From NCBI GenBank assembly GCA_907164885.2, contig OU015493.1, positions 126,159,570-126,223,569 on the forward strand: DNA of 64,000 bases, read 5' to 3'. The position numbers and the translations under genes are program-made. Shown here piece by piece: positions 36,965 to 49,275 of the stretch; position 1 is the stretch's first letter; each line of letters opens with the position of its first letter. This DNA comes from Dolomedes plantarius (Eukaryota; Arthropoda; Arachnida; Araneae; Dolomedidae). The notes under the pieces were generated by a model. The model did not search any database. It was not told the DNA's origin and saw only the letters and a list, made by a program, of their open reading frames with translations.

Positions 36965-37877
36965 GGGTGTGTTGATTTTCGTTTCGGCCGTATGAGCACA
37001 AGTGATATTGAATGTTCTGGTTGACTTGCTGACATCACTACACCAGAAATTATTGAAGAAAATCTAATAATTAGTGAATACAGATAAAAGATTAAAAGTG
37101 TGTTACATTTCTGAGGCTGCTGGCATCTCATTAGAGCCTGTACATAATATTTTGCATGAATATTTGGTCATATGAGAAAGCAGTCAGCATGGTGGGTACT
37201 ACATTTGCTAACAATTTATCAAAAAACATGAACAAGTGATCACTTCAAGTACAATCTGGAGCTATTTCATACAAATCCAGATGAGTTTTTGCATAATTTT
37301 GTGACTCAATAAAAAATTGATATCACTACTAGCCAGAAATGAAAGAACAATTTAAACAGTGAGTTTGAAGCAGATGAACCTGCACCAAAGGAAAAGGACA
37401 CAGTTCCATCAGCAGCAAAAGTTAGGGCCATCATTTTTTGGGATGCCCATGGTTATAATCTTTATTGACTTCTCGGATAAGAGCAAAACAGTCATTGAGT
37501 ACTTTACATCATTATTGGATAGTTTAGACAGTGAAGTAGGAAAAAAAAGCTACATTTAGTATAAAAAAAAGGTTCTTGTCCATTATGATAATGTTTGAGA
37601 TCATTCATCTGTGATTACAGCAGCAAAACTTTTAGAATTAAGCTACATAATTGTTCCCCACCTTCCATATTCTCCAGATTTGGCACCCTCGGACTACTGC
37701 TTGTTCTCATATATGAAAATATTTCTTGCAGGGGAAAAATTTACATCAAATTCCGAAGTGATAAGTGAAACAAATGCTTATTTTTCACAGTCGTTGAAGT
37801 CTTACTTTATGGAGGCAATGAAACAGCTTGGGAAAACTGTTCGACCAAATGTAATGACCTTTAGGAAGATTATGTAG
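36965..37877 (+). pseudogene. mariner transposase pseudogene
   Basis: Fragments in different frames line up in order with mariner transposases: the helix-turn-helix part (RMSTSDIECSG, TTPEIIEE), HNILHEYL, NPDEFLHNFVT, a stretch where the catalytic DETW should follow but a stop is met, FWDAHG, and YSPDLAPSDYCLFSYMK with the last catalytic Asp. Several stops and frameshifts separate them. It once cut and pasted the element and cannot now make an active enzyme. Confidence 0.85.
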
Positions 37878-37886
37878 AAGAATGAA

Positions 37887-37986
<100 letters not shown>

Positions 37987-38033
37987 TCATTTTCATTATC
38001 TTCGCAAGGACTTATCAAGTGTGACTCTTGTAT

Positions 38034-38899
38034 GTACATAAACTTAGAATTCTGAACACTGAGGAATAATAATGTAGTTAAAGGTTTGTAGGGTAGTATT
38101 GTAATTCATATTTGTACTTTTTACGTTAATTGTTACATATATACTAAAATAATACAGACAATATATTATTTAGATACAACTTCTGCCACACAATAACTGG
38201 CCACATTGAAAAGACAGGTACTTAATAAAATGTCTGATGAGACATGAAGTTATTCCTCTCTTTGGTGAAATGCCTGTTTCCTAGTGATAGTTGTAGTATA
38301 GATATAAAAATATTACAAAGGGCTAACACAAAGCAGATAAGAGAAGTAATTCTGAGACTGGGAAGTTCTAATGAAATTGCTTTTAAATGTTTCGGTCCGA
38401 GAATAGTGTGGATATGTTTATCCAGGTAAAATTCGATACTACCCCAATTTTTGATTATCAGTGGAAACAGCCACATAGAACAGGTTAGACATCTTTAGTT
38501 ACTAAAAATTCCTTAAAGTCTGATTTTCAGATATTCAGCCATGGGAATGATGAAAAAATTTGAAGTGTGTACTTTTAAATATCTACCAATAAATGTTTGG
38601 AATGATTTGAATTATTTAGATACCTATTTTTTTTTCTTTTATGGATGTTATTTTTAGTGCATAAAAAAAAAAATCTAAATACAAAAAAAATTCTTAAAAT
38701 GCATAAATTGAAATTTATAAGTAGTTGCATGACAGAAAAACTGTTAAACAGTATTAAAACATTACTTTAAACCTCATATGTAATTTAGAACTTCACAAAA
38801 TTTTAATTTCTTTTTCCTTAAGTAACAGAAAATTGGTGTAAACTTGCAATTTCATTACAGCTTTTTCAAAAGTTGTTAAGTAACAACAATTTTACTTAC
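38034..38899. other. Intron sequence, nothing recognised
   Basis: A 61-codon + frame (38244-38429) and its antisense partner have no domain. AT-rich intron DNA otherwise. Confidence 0.4.
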
Positions 38900-39208
38900 G
38901 TGTCATGATCAGCAGTTTCACAGGGGGTGATGTCAGTGTTGGATTTGAGTCATCACCAGTCATCTCACAGACCCATTCACCATTGTCACGTCCAAGGGTG
39001 GCTCCAGAGATTATTAAGCTACAATCACCACTAGCTCTGTCTCCCCTCCAGTTATAATGAGGATATCTGTCAAGATTGTATCCAATATTTCTTCCATCTT
39101 TCAGCCAAAGGCAGTCACCCACAGGGTTTTCAATCACACACTCAAGAAGCACAGGGGAGTGTTCATGAACAGTTTGAGAAGAAGGCAGTTGAACAAATGA
39201 TTGTGCCC
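38900..39208 (-). CDS. Fusion gene exon 10: Ig-like domain
   Basis: 309 bases, acceptor ATTTAG and donor C|GTAAGT, phase 1 at both ends, the classic layout of a shuffled Ig exon. It encodes about 103 residues. The core shows the Ig pattern: LLEC (B strand), CLWLKDG (C strand Trp), DCSLII (E strand) and NGEWVCEM (F strand). Four cysteines allow the canonical disulfide and a second C-E bridge, a form common in arthropod adhesion receptors. It follows the last calsequestrin-like exon directly. There is no membrane anchor, so the domain would be luminal or secreted. Confidence 0.88.
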
Positions 39209-39815
39209 CTAAATATTCAAAGAAAGAATAAATTGAGAAGAAATTTTTTGCAATGTAATAAAGAAAAGCTTATGGATCATTCCTTTGAAGGGATTGTTAT
39301 TGTATGTTGTGAAACACAATCAGACTCTTGAAATAACTACATGAAAAATTATGGCATTTGATGAAGATTAAAGTTTTATAAAAAAATTAGCAACATATTA
39401 GATGTAACTGATAACACATTATAAAATTCTTTAAATCTACTGAATTGTTAATTTGCCTTTTATGATTAAGATAAATTTGAACAAATGACAACAATCATTC
39501 CAGTATTAGTTTCTCTCATATTCTAAGTGCTTGTTTTTAAAAGTATATCTTTAACAAAATTATCATAATATCAAAGAGTCAATAATGAAAAGGGGTAAAA
39601 AAGGGTATTATAAAGTAGTAAAGTTTTAAACTGGACTTTGGCAATGGTAAGCTCTGGATCCTTCAAAATATAGCAAAAAGGAACATCCCATAATACTTAT
39701 GTATATTTTTCAATATATAAAAAGCATAATGATTTTAGAATATGGTTATTTTTTCATATACTACCAACTTAATATAATACATACAGGAAGTTGTTAAACA
39801 TCAGACAGTTTAGAG
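39209..39815. other. Intron sequence, nothing recognised
   Basis: AT-rich intron DNA upstream (in gene direction) of the Ig exon. No repeat borders seen. Confidence 0.5.
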
Positions 39816-40158
39816 CAGTGGTTCCCAACCCGTAGAAGTCTACAGACCACTATTTCAGAAATTGAACCACATGCGGACCCCCTTGACTTGAGGGGTAGAT
39901 CTTCTGGGGGGGGGGGGGGAGTTTAGAATATCCCTCAGGTAAGAGGTATACGGGATAAACATACTCACATTCTAATGATAAAATAATTATGTTAAACTTT
40001 TAAGAAATTTTAATTCAACACCTGATAGTCATCAGATATATTCTGCCCATGTAGTTTAATGAACATTGCTTTCAAAATCTGAATTTATTTGGCAACTTTT
40101 TCATATGTGGTACGGGACCACTCCCGAGGTGCTCGTGGACCACCAGTTGGGACCACTA
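39816..40158. mobile_element. hAT-type MITE
   Basis: The left end is CAGTGGTTCCCAACCC and the inverse of the right end is TAGTGGTCCCAACTGG. A perfect 8-bp target duplication, GTTTAGAG, flanks it (39808-39815 and 40159-40166). The interior contains a G-run (39907-39919). No transposase. It sits in the intron before the Ig exon. Confidence 0.88.
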
Positions 40159-40166
40159 GTTTAGAG

Positions 40167-41256
40167 GCATATTGCTAATGTACTAAACATCTAAACAGCT
40201 TTTGAGCTTGTTTCTGTTTTGCATGTATTGTAGCAACATTATATCAAACTGGCTTGTTCCTCAAAATTCCAACTGTATGCATGTACATCATATTTTATAA
40301 AATTACATGTCCCTTTGATTATCAAACTGAAATTAATAATGACAAACAATTTTCTCACTTTTGAGAGGAAACAAAATTGATTTTATATTAAAGTACTAGC
40401 ACAGAGCTTTAATATTGCATGCAAATAAAAATACAGGTGCATTTAATTCAATATTCTGAACTGCTGTTTAACTACTTTTCTATAACAAACCAAAGTATGT
40501 ACATCAATCATGGTTTAAATTTCATTCTATCATTTTGTGCCTCTTAGCAACTCCATGGCTGAAAATGAATACTGTATGTTTGCAATTCTCTAATATTGAT
40601 TCTTATAACTAAAATTTTGCTTGAAATTACACGTATAAAATTTAAAAAACCTTCAATTAAAAAAATTAAATGTTAATTTTAAATAGAAAAATCATGTATT
40701 TTTTTAAAAATTTACTTCTATGAACTAAACATGTTGAAAATTTATGAAAAAGTAAGGTTACTATTAATAAAATTTCCTATTTGGGGAAGCCTGCCTCCCT
40801 CAACACAGAATTAGTTTTTACAAATATAATGACAGAATGGATATTTTCAAATGATAATTAAATCTATTACACAAAATATATTGAATCAGTGTACATCAAA
40901 ATGCTTTCATGTAAATATAGCATTAAATAAAGATTAACTGTAATATTTTACTTAGATTCTTAGATTATAAAACTAACTCCACACAACAGAAGTAAATCCT
41001 CACATAATGGAGGAAATCTGTAAAACAATGCTTACAAATAAGTAAATAAATGCAAATAATATTTAATCTCTCATATAACTGAATTCATTTTTAGTGCAGA
41101 TATTTAATAGATAATTTTTACATGATTAAAATAAAGAACAATATTTGATCATCTTGTATCATGTCTTTACATCAAGTGAGATGGAATTAAAATATAAAGA
41201 ATTTTTGCATTAACTGGTTTTAAAAACATGTTAATGCAAAAATCCCAAACACTCAC
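40167..41256. other. Intron sequence, nothing recognised
   Basis: AT-rich intron DNA without definable repeats. Confidence 0.45.
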
Positions 41257-41389
41257 CAATTCTGACTGGAGTGAGAGTGTTAGTAATTACACCATTCAAG
41301 AAATCTTGCATCAACAAAACATTCTGGATATCTGCATTTTTAACCCCAGAACTGTTCAGAGTGGCAGTGTTGAACCAAGAACTTTGCAG
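41257..41389 (-). CDS. Fusion gene exon 9: end of third thioredoxin-like domain
   Basis: 133 bases, acceptor ATTTTCAG and donor G|GTGAGT, phase 0 in and phase 1 out. It encodes SSWF, which lines up with the DSVWM part of calsequestrin just after the NVT motif, and then an amphipathic helix (NADIQNVLLMQDFLNGVI) that corresponds to the last helix before the acidic tail of the family. One N-glycosylation site (NSS) is seen. Reading through the donor would add only eight residues (ECLGFLH after the split Gly) before a stop, a possible short form without the Ig domain. Confidence 0.8.
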
Positions 41390-43612
41390 CTGAAAATTAT
41401 GAGAGAATGATTGCACAAACACGATATAGAAGGGAAATATAATTATATAAAAGGCCTAAAACAGTTTATCACATAATCAGTAATCAAAGAAGTAAAAAGC
41501 ACTAACTATTTTTATAGATCAGTATTTAGGACTGAACTGAAAAGTGATCAAGTAATACCTTGAATTTATTTCAGCAGTTGACAGTAACAACCTCTACAAT
41601 ATGAAACTCTCTGGTAGCATCAAAATTTTTCTTTTAAAAATTACTACAATGCTGAATGATCTTGGGCTTAGTTTTATGCTATATATCAAATCCTGAGAGT
41701 AAAGTTGTTTACTAACTCTTTTCTAACCATGTTTAATAACAACTAGAAAACTCTTAAAGCATCACTATTGCTTTAACTGTCTCATACAGTAATATTTATT
41801 TCCATAGAAATTGAAGTGACTGGTTGTATTAATAATTGACATCACTGCATCACAATGAATATGCAATACAATATATAGATAATGTAGCACATAATATTGA
41901 TAAAAAGAATGATTTGTGGAAAATGAAAAACGAATATGAAATTAAAAAAATATTGCAGCATTCTTAGGAATAAACATGTCATCAGTTCTCCCATAAAAAG
42001 AAAAATTCCTTTCTTTTTTTTTTAATACTTATTACTTTAGTTAATGCCTGCTGTTAGTGCCATTTTTTAAAACAAAATAAAAAAATAACTTTTGAAATAA
42101 ATACACATAAATCCACTCATGGTAACTACCTTATATACATGTCAATGTTACTCAAGTATAAACATTACATACTATTCATGCTCTTTAATTAACTGCATTA
42201 CATACACTGTCGTTTATAGTCTAAGCATTTTGTTGAAGGTTGATCTTGTGTTACATACCCTAATATAAATTTTATTTCTTCGAGTTAAACATTTTACTTC
42301 ACCTCTGTCAGATATAAAACAAGATTCATAAAGATGGCATTCAAAATTATTTTAAAATAGAGATGATTTGTTGGTTATATGCAAGAAATCACAGCAGCAA
42401 TTATTAAATAATTTCTATTACTGAGTTTATAGCAGTAATAATTTTTTTAAATTCATTAAACAGTAAAGTTCCTTAGTTCATTTACTTAATTTAATGTTAT
42501 CAACAACTGTATTTAAAATTTTATAAAAATAATTGCTCCTATTCCTAAAACATAGTTTTAACATGTTGCAATTAAACTGTATTTACAAGCTGACCAACTT
42601 GAGACAAGTCAATGTATAAAACAATGTTGGCATAAGCCAATATTTTTCATAAATTATGGAAAAATATTAAATCATAATTTTGACTATAACAGATGAAATA
42701 AAATTCATAAGCACTGATTTCTTGTAAAAGATAAGTAAAATAATTTTAATTGAATAATTATGAATAAATTATAAAAGTACGCTGTTTACAGATCAGTGAC
42801 AAAAGCAATTTTATCTTTTCCAATTGTAATCTTAGCTTCAATTATTTTGGTAATCATGTTGAGTAGTGTACTTTCATAATTAATAAGATTTATTTAAAAA
42901 TAAATTAAGAATAATTCAGATATGATACCTGACTTAGAATCCTTCTTCAAGAAGGCATGAAGTTCCAAGATTCTTTTCATTTCAGATTGTTTAACAATTT
43001 CAAAGGTTTTTATATGGCAGGAAATTTCACAATAAGTGGCATGTAAAATACTTATTCTGCATTATCAGACTTTGCAAAAAGTGAACTTTTCATTCTTTTA
43101 AATGAATTAGTACAACCTTTTTGAAGTTTTGAAAAACCACTTAGTTTTTGTTGAATTCCTCATGTGTTGAGTTTTCTCATATAAGATGATTTGCAGAATA
43201 AACAATGTATAACTCAATAAGGCAAAACACTGGGATGAGCATGCTTCTAATCACAGTTATAGAGCAACTTAAATCAAATTTACTACCAATCAATAAGAAA
43301 CATTTTTATCACCTGATAAACATCAATGTCATGAACTCAGACCATGAACTACACAAAATCTGCATTCTCCATCTGAACTAATTTTATAATTTAACACTAC
43401 CAACTTTCATCTTGTTTTAAAAATTTAATGATAGATCTGTAAAAAAAAAACATGTTTTTTCCAACATAAAATTTTATTTCTTAAATAAAGATGATAGATA
43501 AATAATGGAAATTTACTGAAGTATATAAAAACCTATCACATGCATATAAACAGTTAACCTGTATAAAATATAACTGTAGTGTGCATTTATGATTTCAAAA
43601 TCTAAATCTTAC
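41390..43612. other. Intron sequence, nothing recognised
   Basis: 2.2 kb of AT-rich intron. No repeat borders or coding content seen. Confidence 0.5.
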
Positions 43613-43687
43613 AGTTGTGACGTTCAGTGCACCCAGAGCAGGCAACCTTTTTGGAATTCCCAAAGTGCTTTCAAGTTCATCCATAAC
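43613..43687 (-). CDS. Fusion gene exon 8: third thioredoxin-like domain
   Basis: 75 bases, acceptor AATTGTAG and donor GTAAGA, phase 0 at both ends. It encodes 25 residues beginning VMDELESTLGI and ending LGALNVTT. The family has a Trp/Tyr-Glu-Lys-Thr helix and then (I/V)GVVNVTD at this point, so the order and the NVT motif agree. The NVT is also a possible N-glycosylation site. Confidence 0.8.
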
Positions 43688-44520
43688 CTACAATTTAGAA
43701 AGAAAATTAATAACAGAAAAAGTAGTTTATATTAAAAGATCTAACATACTCTTATGGCATTTTAAAAATATTTCAAAATCTCTTATACTACTGCATGTTT
43801 TTAAAGTCTTAAAGTATTCTTATCTATATTTTCTAAAGAAGACAAGGTGGAATTATATGACATAAGACTTTACTTCATGATGTTAGTGAAAAAATACTAA
43901 TATAATTTGATTGCTTTCATTATTTATTGCATTATTAACAGTAGGTTAATTGTAGACTTCATGTCTTCTTTATCCTGAAGATATGAATTGTAGACTTCAT
44001 ATCTTCTTTATCAAGGGCAGCGATGGCCCAGTTGGCAAAGGCAGTGATCTGAACATCAAACATAGAAAACCAAACCTAGAACTACTCACTAGGAGGTAAT
44101 AGTTTTTGGTTTTCATGGTTAAGCAGCAGCAATGCATTGTGTCATTGGTTAATAATTACACCTGTTATTGTCAGCTGATTCTTAAGGAACAAATATAATA
44201 ACTATTAATGGATGTCTTTGAGTTTATAGTGGTAATAAGAGATGACAGCTTGGTGGTCTAGTCTTGTTTTTCATATATAGGAATAAACCAATTGACGATG
44301 TTTTTGTTAGCAGATTATTTTTTAATGCTGTATATGCATTATAGTATTTTTAAAAACTCCATTCTTTACCATGTTGAAGTAGATCTTTAATGTATTAACA
44401 CAGAAAGTGAACAAGTGCATGAGAACACAGCTGCTTATAAAGCAATGTGTTTAGCTCAAAATATCTAGGGAATGAGTTACAATGATGTACAATGTATAGT
44501 CAGGCATTTACTGTCATATC
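43688..44520. other. Intron with small local duplication
   Basis: A 30-base unit around TGTAGACTTCAT.TCTTCTTTATC is repeated at 43952-43974 and 43990-44014. Next to it (44018-44040) is a tRNA A-box-like word, GGCCCAGTTGGC, without a B box. Otherwise nothing is seen. Confidence 0.4.
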
Positions 44521-44773
44521 GTCACCTGATTGCAAGAACTAGGTAACTCGATTCTTCAAGTTCTTGAAGATCTCAAATGTCTACTTCTTCCAGTCAGAAA
44601 ATACTCGTCGTTCTGTTTGCCTAATTATCACACTAGCCAACAGATGGCATTAGGTTAGCAGCAAAGTGAGTTGTCTAGTTACTGCATTCAATTCTTATGT
44701 AATTTAGCTATAAATAGCCAGATATCTTAAAAATATTTTTTTTGGAGTTACCTAGTTCTTGCATTCAGGTGAC
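44521..44773. mobile_element. MITE with 29-bp terminal inverted repeats
   Basis: The left end GTCACCTGATTGCAAGAACT is inverted at the right end with one mismatch, and pairing continues through AGGTAACTC. Length 253 bp, no coding content. The flanks do not show an unambiguous target duplication, so the superfamily is unknown. Confidence 0.75.
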
Positions 44774-45143
44774 TATGTTCAAAGTAGCTAATTACAGCTA
44801 CTGGATTTATTATCGGACATGAATTCTAACTTCATAGTGACAAGCGCTGTTGAAACAGAAAACACTGACAAATGATGCTATGTAACATTTTGAGAACATA
44901 CTGTAAAATCTATATAGGTGTCAGGAACTACCCTATAATTCTTTTATATGCATACATCCATCCCTAAAAAATGTTAAACGACATAATGGAAGTAGTTTTA
45001 AAGACATATTTTCCACATAAATTAATTTAGAAAATGTAATCTGACAAGAAACATTATTTCTATACTATTTTACAATAGAATACACCAAATCTCCATTCAG
45101 TAAAAAGAACAATATTGGGATTAGATCTAAAAACTGAACTCAC
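44774..45143. other. Intron sequence, nothing recognised
   Basis: AT-rich intron DNA between the MITE and exon 7. Confidence 0.45.
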
Positions 45144-45317
45144 CAAATGAATAGTAGGGAACATTTCAGGTTCTATCCAAACAATATTCAACCTATCAAA
45201 CAGGGTGTTGTTGAAGTTGGTTCTGACAACCCTGGTGACTAAACGATAGAAAAATCCTCCCATGGGTGTTGATCCATCTCCAATTGCTAGTACTAGGATC
45301 TTTGAGGGGTCAATTAT
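45144..45317 (-). CDS. Fusion gene exon 7: third thioredoxin-like domain core
   Basis: 174 bases, acceptor GTATTTTAG and donor GTGAGT, phase 0 at both ends, 58 residues. It encodes a beta strand (KILVLAIGDGS), a helix (FFYRLVTRVVRTNF) and the diagnostic strand LNIVWIEPEMFP, which corresponds to the LSIIWIDPDDFP motif of calsequestrin. This is the strongest single piece of evidence for the family. The Asp residues of that motif that help bind Ca2+ are partly replaced (Glu, Met), so binding may differ. NNT is a possible glycosylation site. Confidence 0.85.
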
Positions 45318-46394
45318 CTAAAATACATTTGAAGTAATTATACACACAAATTAAGACAAACTATTACAAAGAATTTTAATAGAACCAAATTAGAGATGGA
45401 ATTTTTGTGCATGACAAAAATCCCAATCTAAAAACTATCAAAAATTAACAGATCAATAACTCTTTTTCAAAGGGGATATATAAATATGTTTTATACTGCA
45501 ATACTTAGTAATTCTGAAATCCTCTACCATTGTCTCTCATTACTCATACTTAGCTCTACATAGAAGATAGCAACACTTCTTTCAGTTTTTGAAACATCTG
45601 TAAAACTGAATTCACTAGGTGATCTTTATACAGAGTAATTTTGAAAGGTTTAGATGTTATTCACACATGCCCTTAAAAGCTTAACACAAGAGTTTGTATA
45701 ATAATAAGAGAAAATTCTACCTTTTTTTTTTCAATTATAAATTTGTATCCTTGCCTATTCAGCTAAAAGGCTATGTTACATATTTTAATACATGGAGGCT
45801 ATATGATGTCAAGAGACTTGTTGAGTATTTAAAAATCATATTTGAGGTGTTTGGGGAGTGTGTTAAATAATAATAATCCACAATAAGAAGGTTAGAACAT
45901 CAATTATTTTTATTCGCTGCTCACTTTCATTCCGTCTCTGCCAAGATTGCTCTTTTTGTTGCCAATGCAACTTACATAAAAAGTAGATTGTTATGTTTTA
46001 TTAACATTGCCCCTTGTCAATTACTTCAACTTATAATATATTTGGTGAGATACTACATATTATACTTTAAACTAATTTAGAGTAATTTTAGCATGACTAA
46101 TTAAAGAAAAAGAATATTTAATTAAAGTTTTCTAAGCATACAATGAAGCAAAAATTCCAGGTTTATTTAAGGTTTATCCTGATATAGCTTGTAAATTATA
46201 AATCACTACGAACTAATTCAAATAAGCCTTTGTTTAATTTCCACATTCCTACATGTCCTGATGTCCTCTGTATAAAGAAGCTTGAACAATGCCAGTTATA
46301 GTTACAGCAAGTCGAGTTATAAACTATTAAAATTTACAGTGAGAAATATCAAAATAATATTCAATATAATATCAAAATAATATTCAATACTTAC
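45318..46394. other. Intron sequence, nothing recognised
   Basis: 1.1 kb of AT-rich intron. No repeats with definable ends. Confidence 0.5.
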
Positions 46395-46487
46395 AGAAGG
46401 ATCATACATATTTTGTTCAGTTATCTTAGACAGAACAGCACCTCTGCCAGCTCGTAAAAATCCCTCAATATCTATTGCAGAAGCAGG
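46395..46487 (-). CDS. Fusion gene exon 6: link from second to third domain
   Basis: 93 bases, acceptor TTTTATAG and donor GTAAGT, phase 0 at both ends, 31 residues. It encodes IDIEGFLRAGRGAVLSKITE followed by NMYDPS. Calsequestrin has the same plan here: a helix after the second fold (IVNFVEEHRRSTLRKL) followed by a Pro-x-x-Met-Tyr motif. The Met-Tyr pair and spacing agree. Confidence 0.82.
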
Positions 46488-47149
46488 CTATAAAATAAAA
46501 ATGTTAAAATAAGATTAATTGCTATTTTCTAAGATATTTTCTTTCTCTAAATACAATTAATTTTAATACTTTATACATATTAATATAAACAAATCAGATA
46601 TAGACTGATTAACAAAAACATGAGTAATTCTTCAAGTATTTGAAAAAGAAAATATCAGACATCAGGAGATTTCGAAACTTCTTAAATAGGTACATCTACA
46701 AGTAACCAATTCATGTTAAACAAAATCACAGACATCTTATATTTTTCTTATGAAAATATATATATATAGGGATATCTATCTGCAGTAAGACACCTGAAAA
46801 TCTTTTTCAAAAACAAACTTTTTTTTTTTGTGTGCGTTAGACAAATGAGTGAACTATATATACTCAGGATTTATTTATTGGAACAAAAAAAACAAAAATC
46901 AGCATAGTTAAACTAGCAAGTCAATAGTATACAACAGGATCAGTGAATTATTACTCCTGTTTTTATGTTTCTCTGCTTTATTTATTGGTTTTGAATCTGA
47001 AAACATAAAGGTTCCATGTTGAAGCATAACTACACAATTTTAGAGAAAGTTTGATTTATCAGTTGTGAGGAACTAATTAAAGACTGTACATGAACAAGAT
47101 ATTTGAACAAATACATAACCCAAGGATTAATGTATATTGGAGTAATGGA
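46488..47149. other. Intron sequence
   Basis: AT-rich; includes a short TA run at 46756-46768. Nothing else recognised. Confidence 0.45.
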
Positions 47150-47776
47150 TAACGGGGTACAATGGATAGTCTCACCTCCTCGTGGTGTACCCTGGTAACG
47201 TCTTCAGACGGCTAAGTAGACTATCAAACTTCGCAGCCTACCACACTGGCAGTTTACTGCCAATAATGATGCAGAAGAAGAGGGACTTCCCAGAATGGGA
47301 CCATTTATGATTGCTGCAGTGGAATGCTGGCAGTCTGACACAGACTAAAAGGACTGAACAAAATTGTGCATCATATGATCACCAAAGATTTCCTTGAAAG
47401 AATGCATGACTGAGCAAAACTTAGTCAATGGAGAAATCCCATCCAATCACTACCAAACTAGCCAAAAATGAAGGCAGTTGCTACTTTCCAACTGTCCATG
47501 GGACTTGACTGCCTTGCTGTTCACTTGCATAGATTTGAGACAACATGCAACCCTTTTTGCCTAATTTGCAATACAAACTCAATCACGGACTCTGATCGCC
47601 TAACATGCGTTGCTCTGCAGCAGTCATCAATTTGGGACTGATACTAGGAGGCAAGATTCCTTATGTTAGACATTCAATGATTTCTATGTTCGAGTGCTTT
47701 TGTGCTGTGTGGTATGTTACAGACGAATAACCACTTTTGTAGTTAAGTGTCTTCTGCGTTTGCAATAAAAAAAAAA
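47150..47776 (+). mobile_element. 3' fragment of a non-LTR retrotransposon
   Basis: The + strand encodes, in pieces, the C-terminal end of a LINE ORF2: FQLSMGLDCLAVHLHRF, then CNPFCLICNT with a C-x2-C pair, and a later Cys/Gln-Gln and Trp/Glu-Ala segment. This is the conserved ending of reverse transcriptase ORFs in RTE/CR1/Jockey-like LINEs. A 3' untranslated part ends in a poly-A tail (47766-47776). The copy is cut at its 5' end, as is usual for LINEs, and lies in an intron opposite to the host gene. Confidence 0.7.
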
Positions 47777-48524
47777 GGGTTAGTGTAATTTTATAAAAAA
47801 AACTTGTCTTTTTATTTCAAATATACATTCACATCCTTTCCTATAGTCTATTTAAAAGGCTTCCTTATTTTATACATACAGAAACTAATTCAATTTGTAA
47901 TGCATGTAAGTGGACTGTATTTTATAAATCAACAAGTAACTAGTCCTTGATTATCATTTATATGTTAGTCAGCAGTACAGACTTTGTATGCAAGTTAAAG
48001 AGAAATGTATTATTTCATGAGAGTTTTGTTGTTTTTTCTTTCAAGCATCAAAATATTAAACACAAGGGTTTCAAAGTTATAGACATAAGAATGAGACAAG
48101 AGATTATTATGGTAATTTAAAATATTCTGTCAGATAATTATTAAATTTATTCAAAATGTTAAACTTTTTCAGAACCTCTCCCAAATTGCAATTTTTTCAT
48201 CTGCTTTTTTTAAGGCCATAAAATAATAAAGCATTATGAAAACAATGTAAATGTTAATACTATTTCAACACCAAAATAGCCTATTAGTTAATATTTGAGG
48301 TCCTTTTCAAAACTGAACTATAACAAACATTTAAAGAGAAATATTACTTAGCATTGCCTTGTAACCTTATAAGGTTCTCAGTATAATAGTTATATAATCA
48401 CTACAGAAAATCCAGATTTGGACTTTTGGTACAGATATTTTTAAAAGGGTAAAATACATCTTCATCAGAGCTTAAAACCCCCACAGCGTTCTTTCTAACA
48501 ATTTATATCCAGACATTTTAGAAA
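47777..48524. other. Intron sequence, nothing recognised
   Basis: AT-rich intron DNA between the LINE fragment and the foldback element. Confidence 0.45.
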
Positions 48525-48936
48525 GCAAGGGCATAAGCTCATTGTGTTTTATGGTTAAAGGGGAACAAGAGAAATTACAATAAAACAAAATATTCTAATT
48601 TCTGTGGCTTGGTATAAGAAGTGCCTAAGTTTGCTTATGTCTAAAAAAAAAAATATTATTTTCAATGTAAGAAGTACATTGAAAATAATATTTTACCAAG
48701 TCTGTACAATGGTTTAGAAAACATTTTTAAAGCATCGGACAGACTTGGGTACTTCTTACATTGAAAATAATATTTTTTTAAAAGAGACATAAGCAAAGTC
48801 ATCTCGGAAAAAACTGACTAAGGAACTTCTTATACCAAGTGACAGGCAAGGGCATAAGATCATTGTGTTTTATGGTTAAAAGGGAACAAGAGCAATTACA
48901 ATAAGTTACATTAAAACAAAATATTGTACTTTCATA
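48525..48936. repeat. Direct duplication flanking the foldback element
   Basis: About 80 bases at 48525-48603 (GCAAGGGCATAAGCTCATTG...) are repeated at 48846-48936 with a few changes and a short insertion (AGTTACATTA near 48904). The foldback element 48608-48839 lies exactly between the two copies. Confidence 0.8.
48608..48839. mobile_element. Foldback (hairpin) element
   Basis: The left end CTTGGTATAAGAAGT is inverted at the right end (ACTTCTTATACCAAG), and inner arms pair through TTGCTTATGTCT/AGACATAAGCAA and AATATTATTTTCAATGTAAG with its inverse. A second small hairpin nests in the left arm. 232 bp, no coding content. Confidence 0.8.
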
Positions 48937-49167
48937 CAATTTACATTTTGGTGTCCTTTGCAAAGGTTACATGATTACACATAAAAAATATATGTACCTA
49001 TTGAATTCTTAAGTCAATATTTACTATCTGAATGATTTATTAAGATATTAAAATATGAAGAAAATATTGGGGACCACTTATGTGCATGAAAAATATCCTT
49101 TTCATATAACAGTGCCTGATCAATGAGGGCTATAGAAGAATTATCACATTATACAACAATCAGTCGA
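48937..49167. other. Intron sequence, nothing recognised
   Basis: Short AT-rich intron stretch. Confidence 0.4.
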
Positions 49168-49275
49168 ACTCTTGGTTGGTTGGTTGGTTTAATGAAATTT
49201 TATGGCACAAGGTCCAGTGGGGGACAAGCTGCATCAACCATATGGTGTACTCATAAAACAGACAGGGTCCAACTC
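49168..49275 (+). repeat. Dispersed repeat fragment (related to 57255-57302)
   Basis: It contains TTGGTTGGTTGGTTTAATG and then GGCACAAGGTCCAGTGGGGG. A shorter relative at 57255-57302 has GGCGCAAAGTCCAGAGAGGA with the same continuation GACAAGCTGCGCC. The two share word order, so they are copies of one dispersed family. Class unknown. Confidence 0.55.

Noticed and set aside
38900..39208. The Ig exon as part of a separate cell-adhesion receptor gene
   Set aside because: Its phase 1 start joins exactly to the split Gly codon of exon 9, and no other Ig, fibronectin or membrane exon was found nearby. The alternative is still listed as a test in the findings.
44018..44100. Second SINE head (A-box-like word)
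   Set aside because: No B box at the right distance and no tail; evidence too thin.
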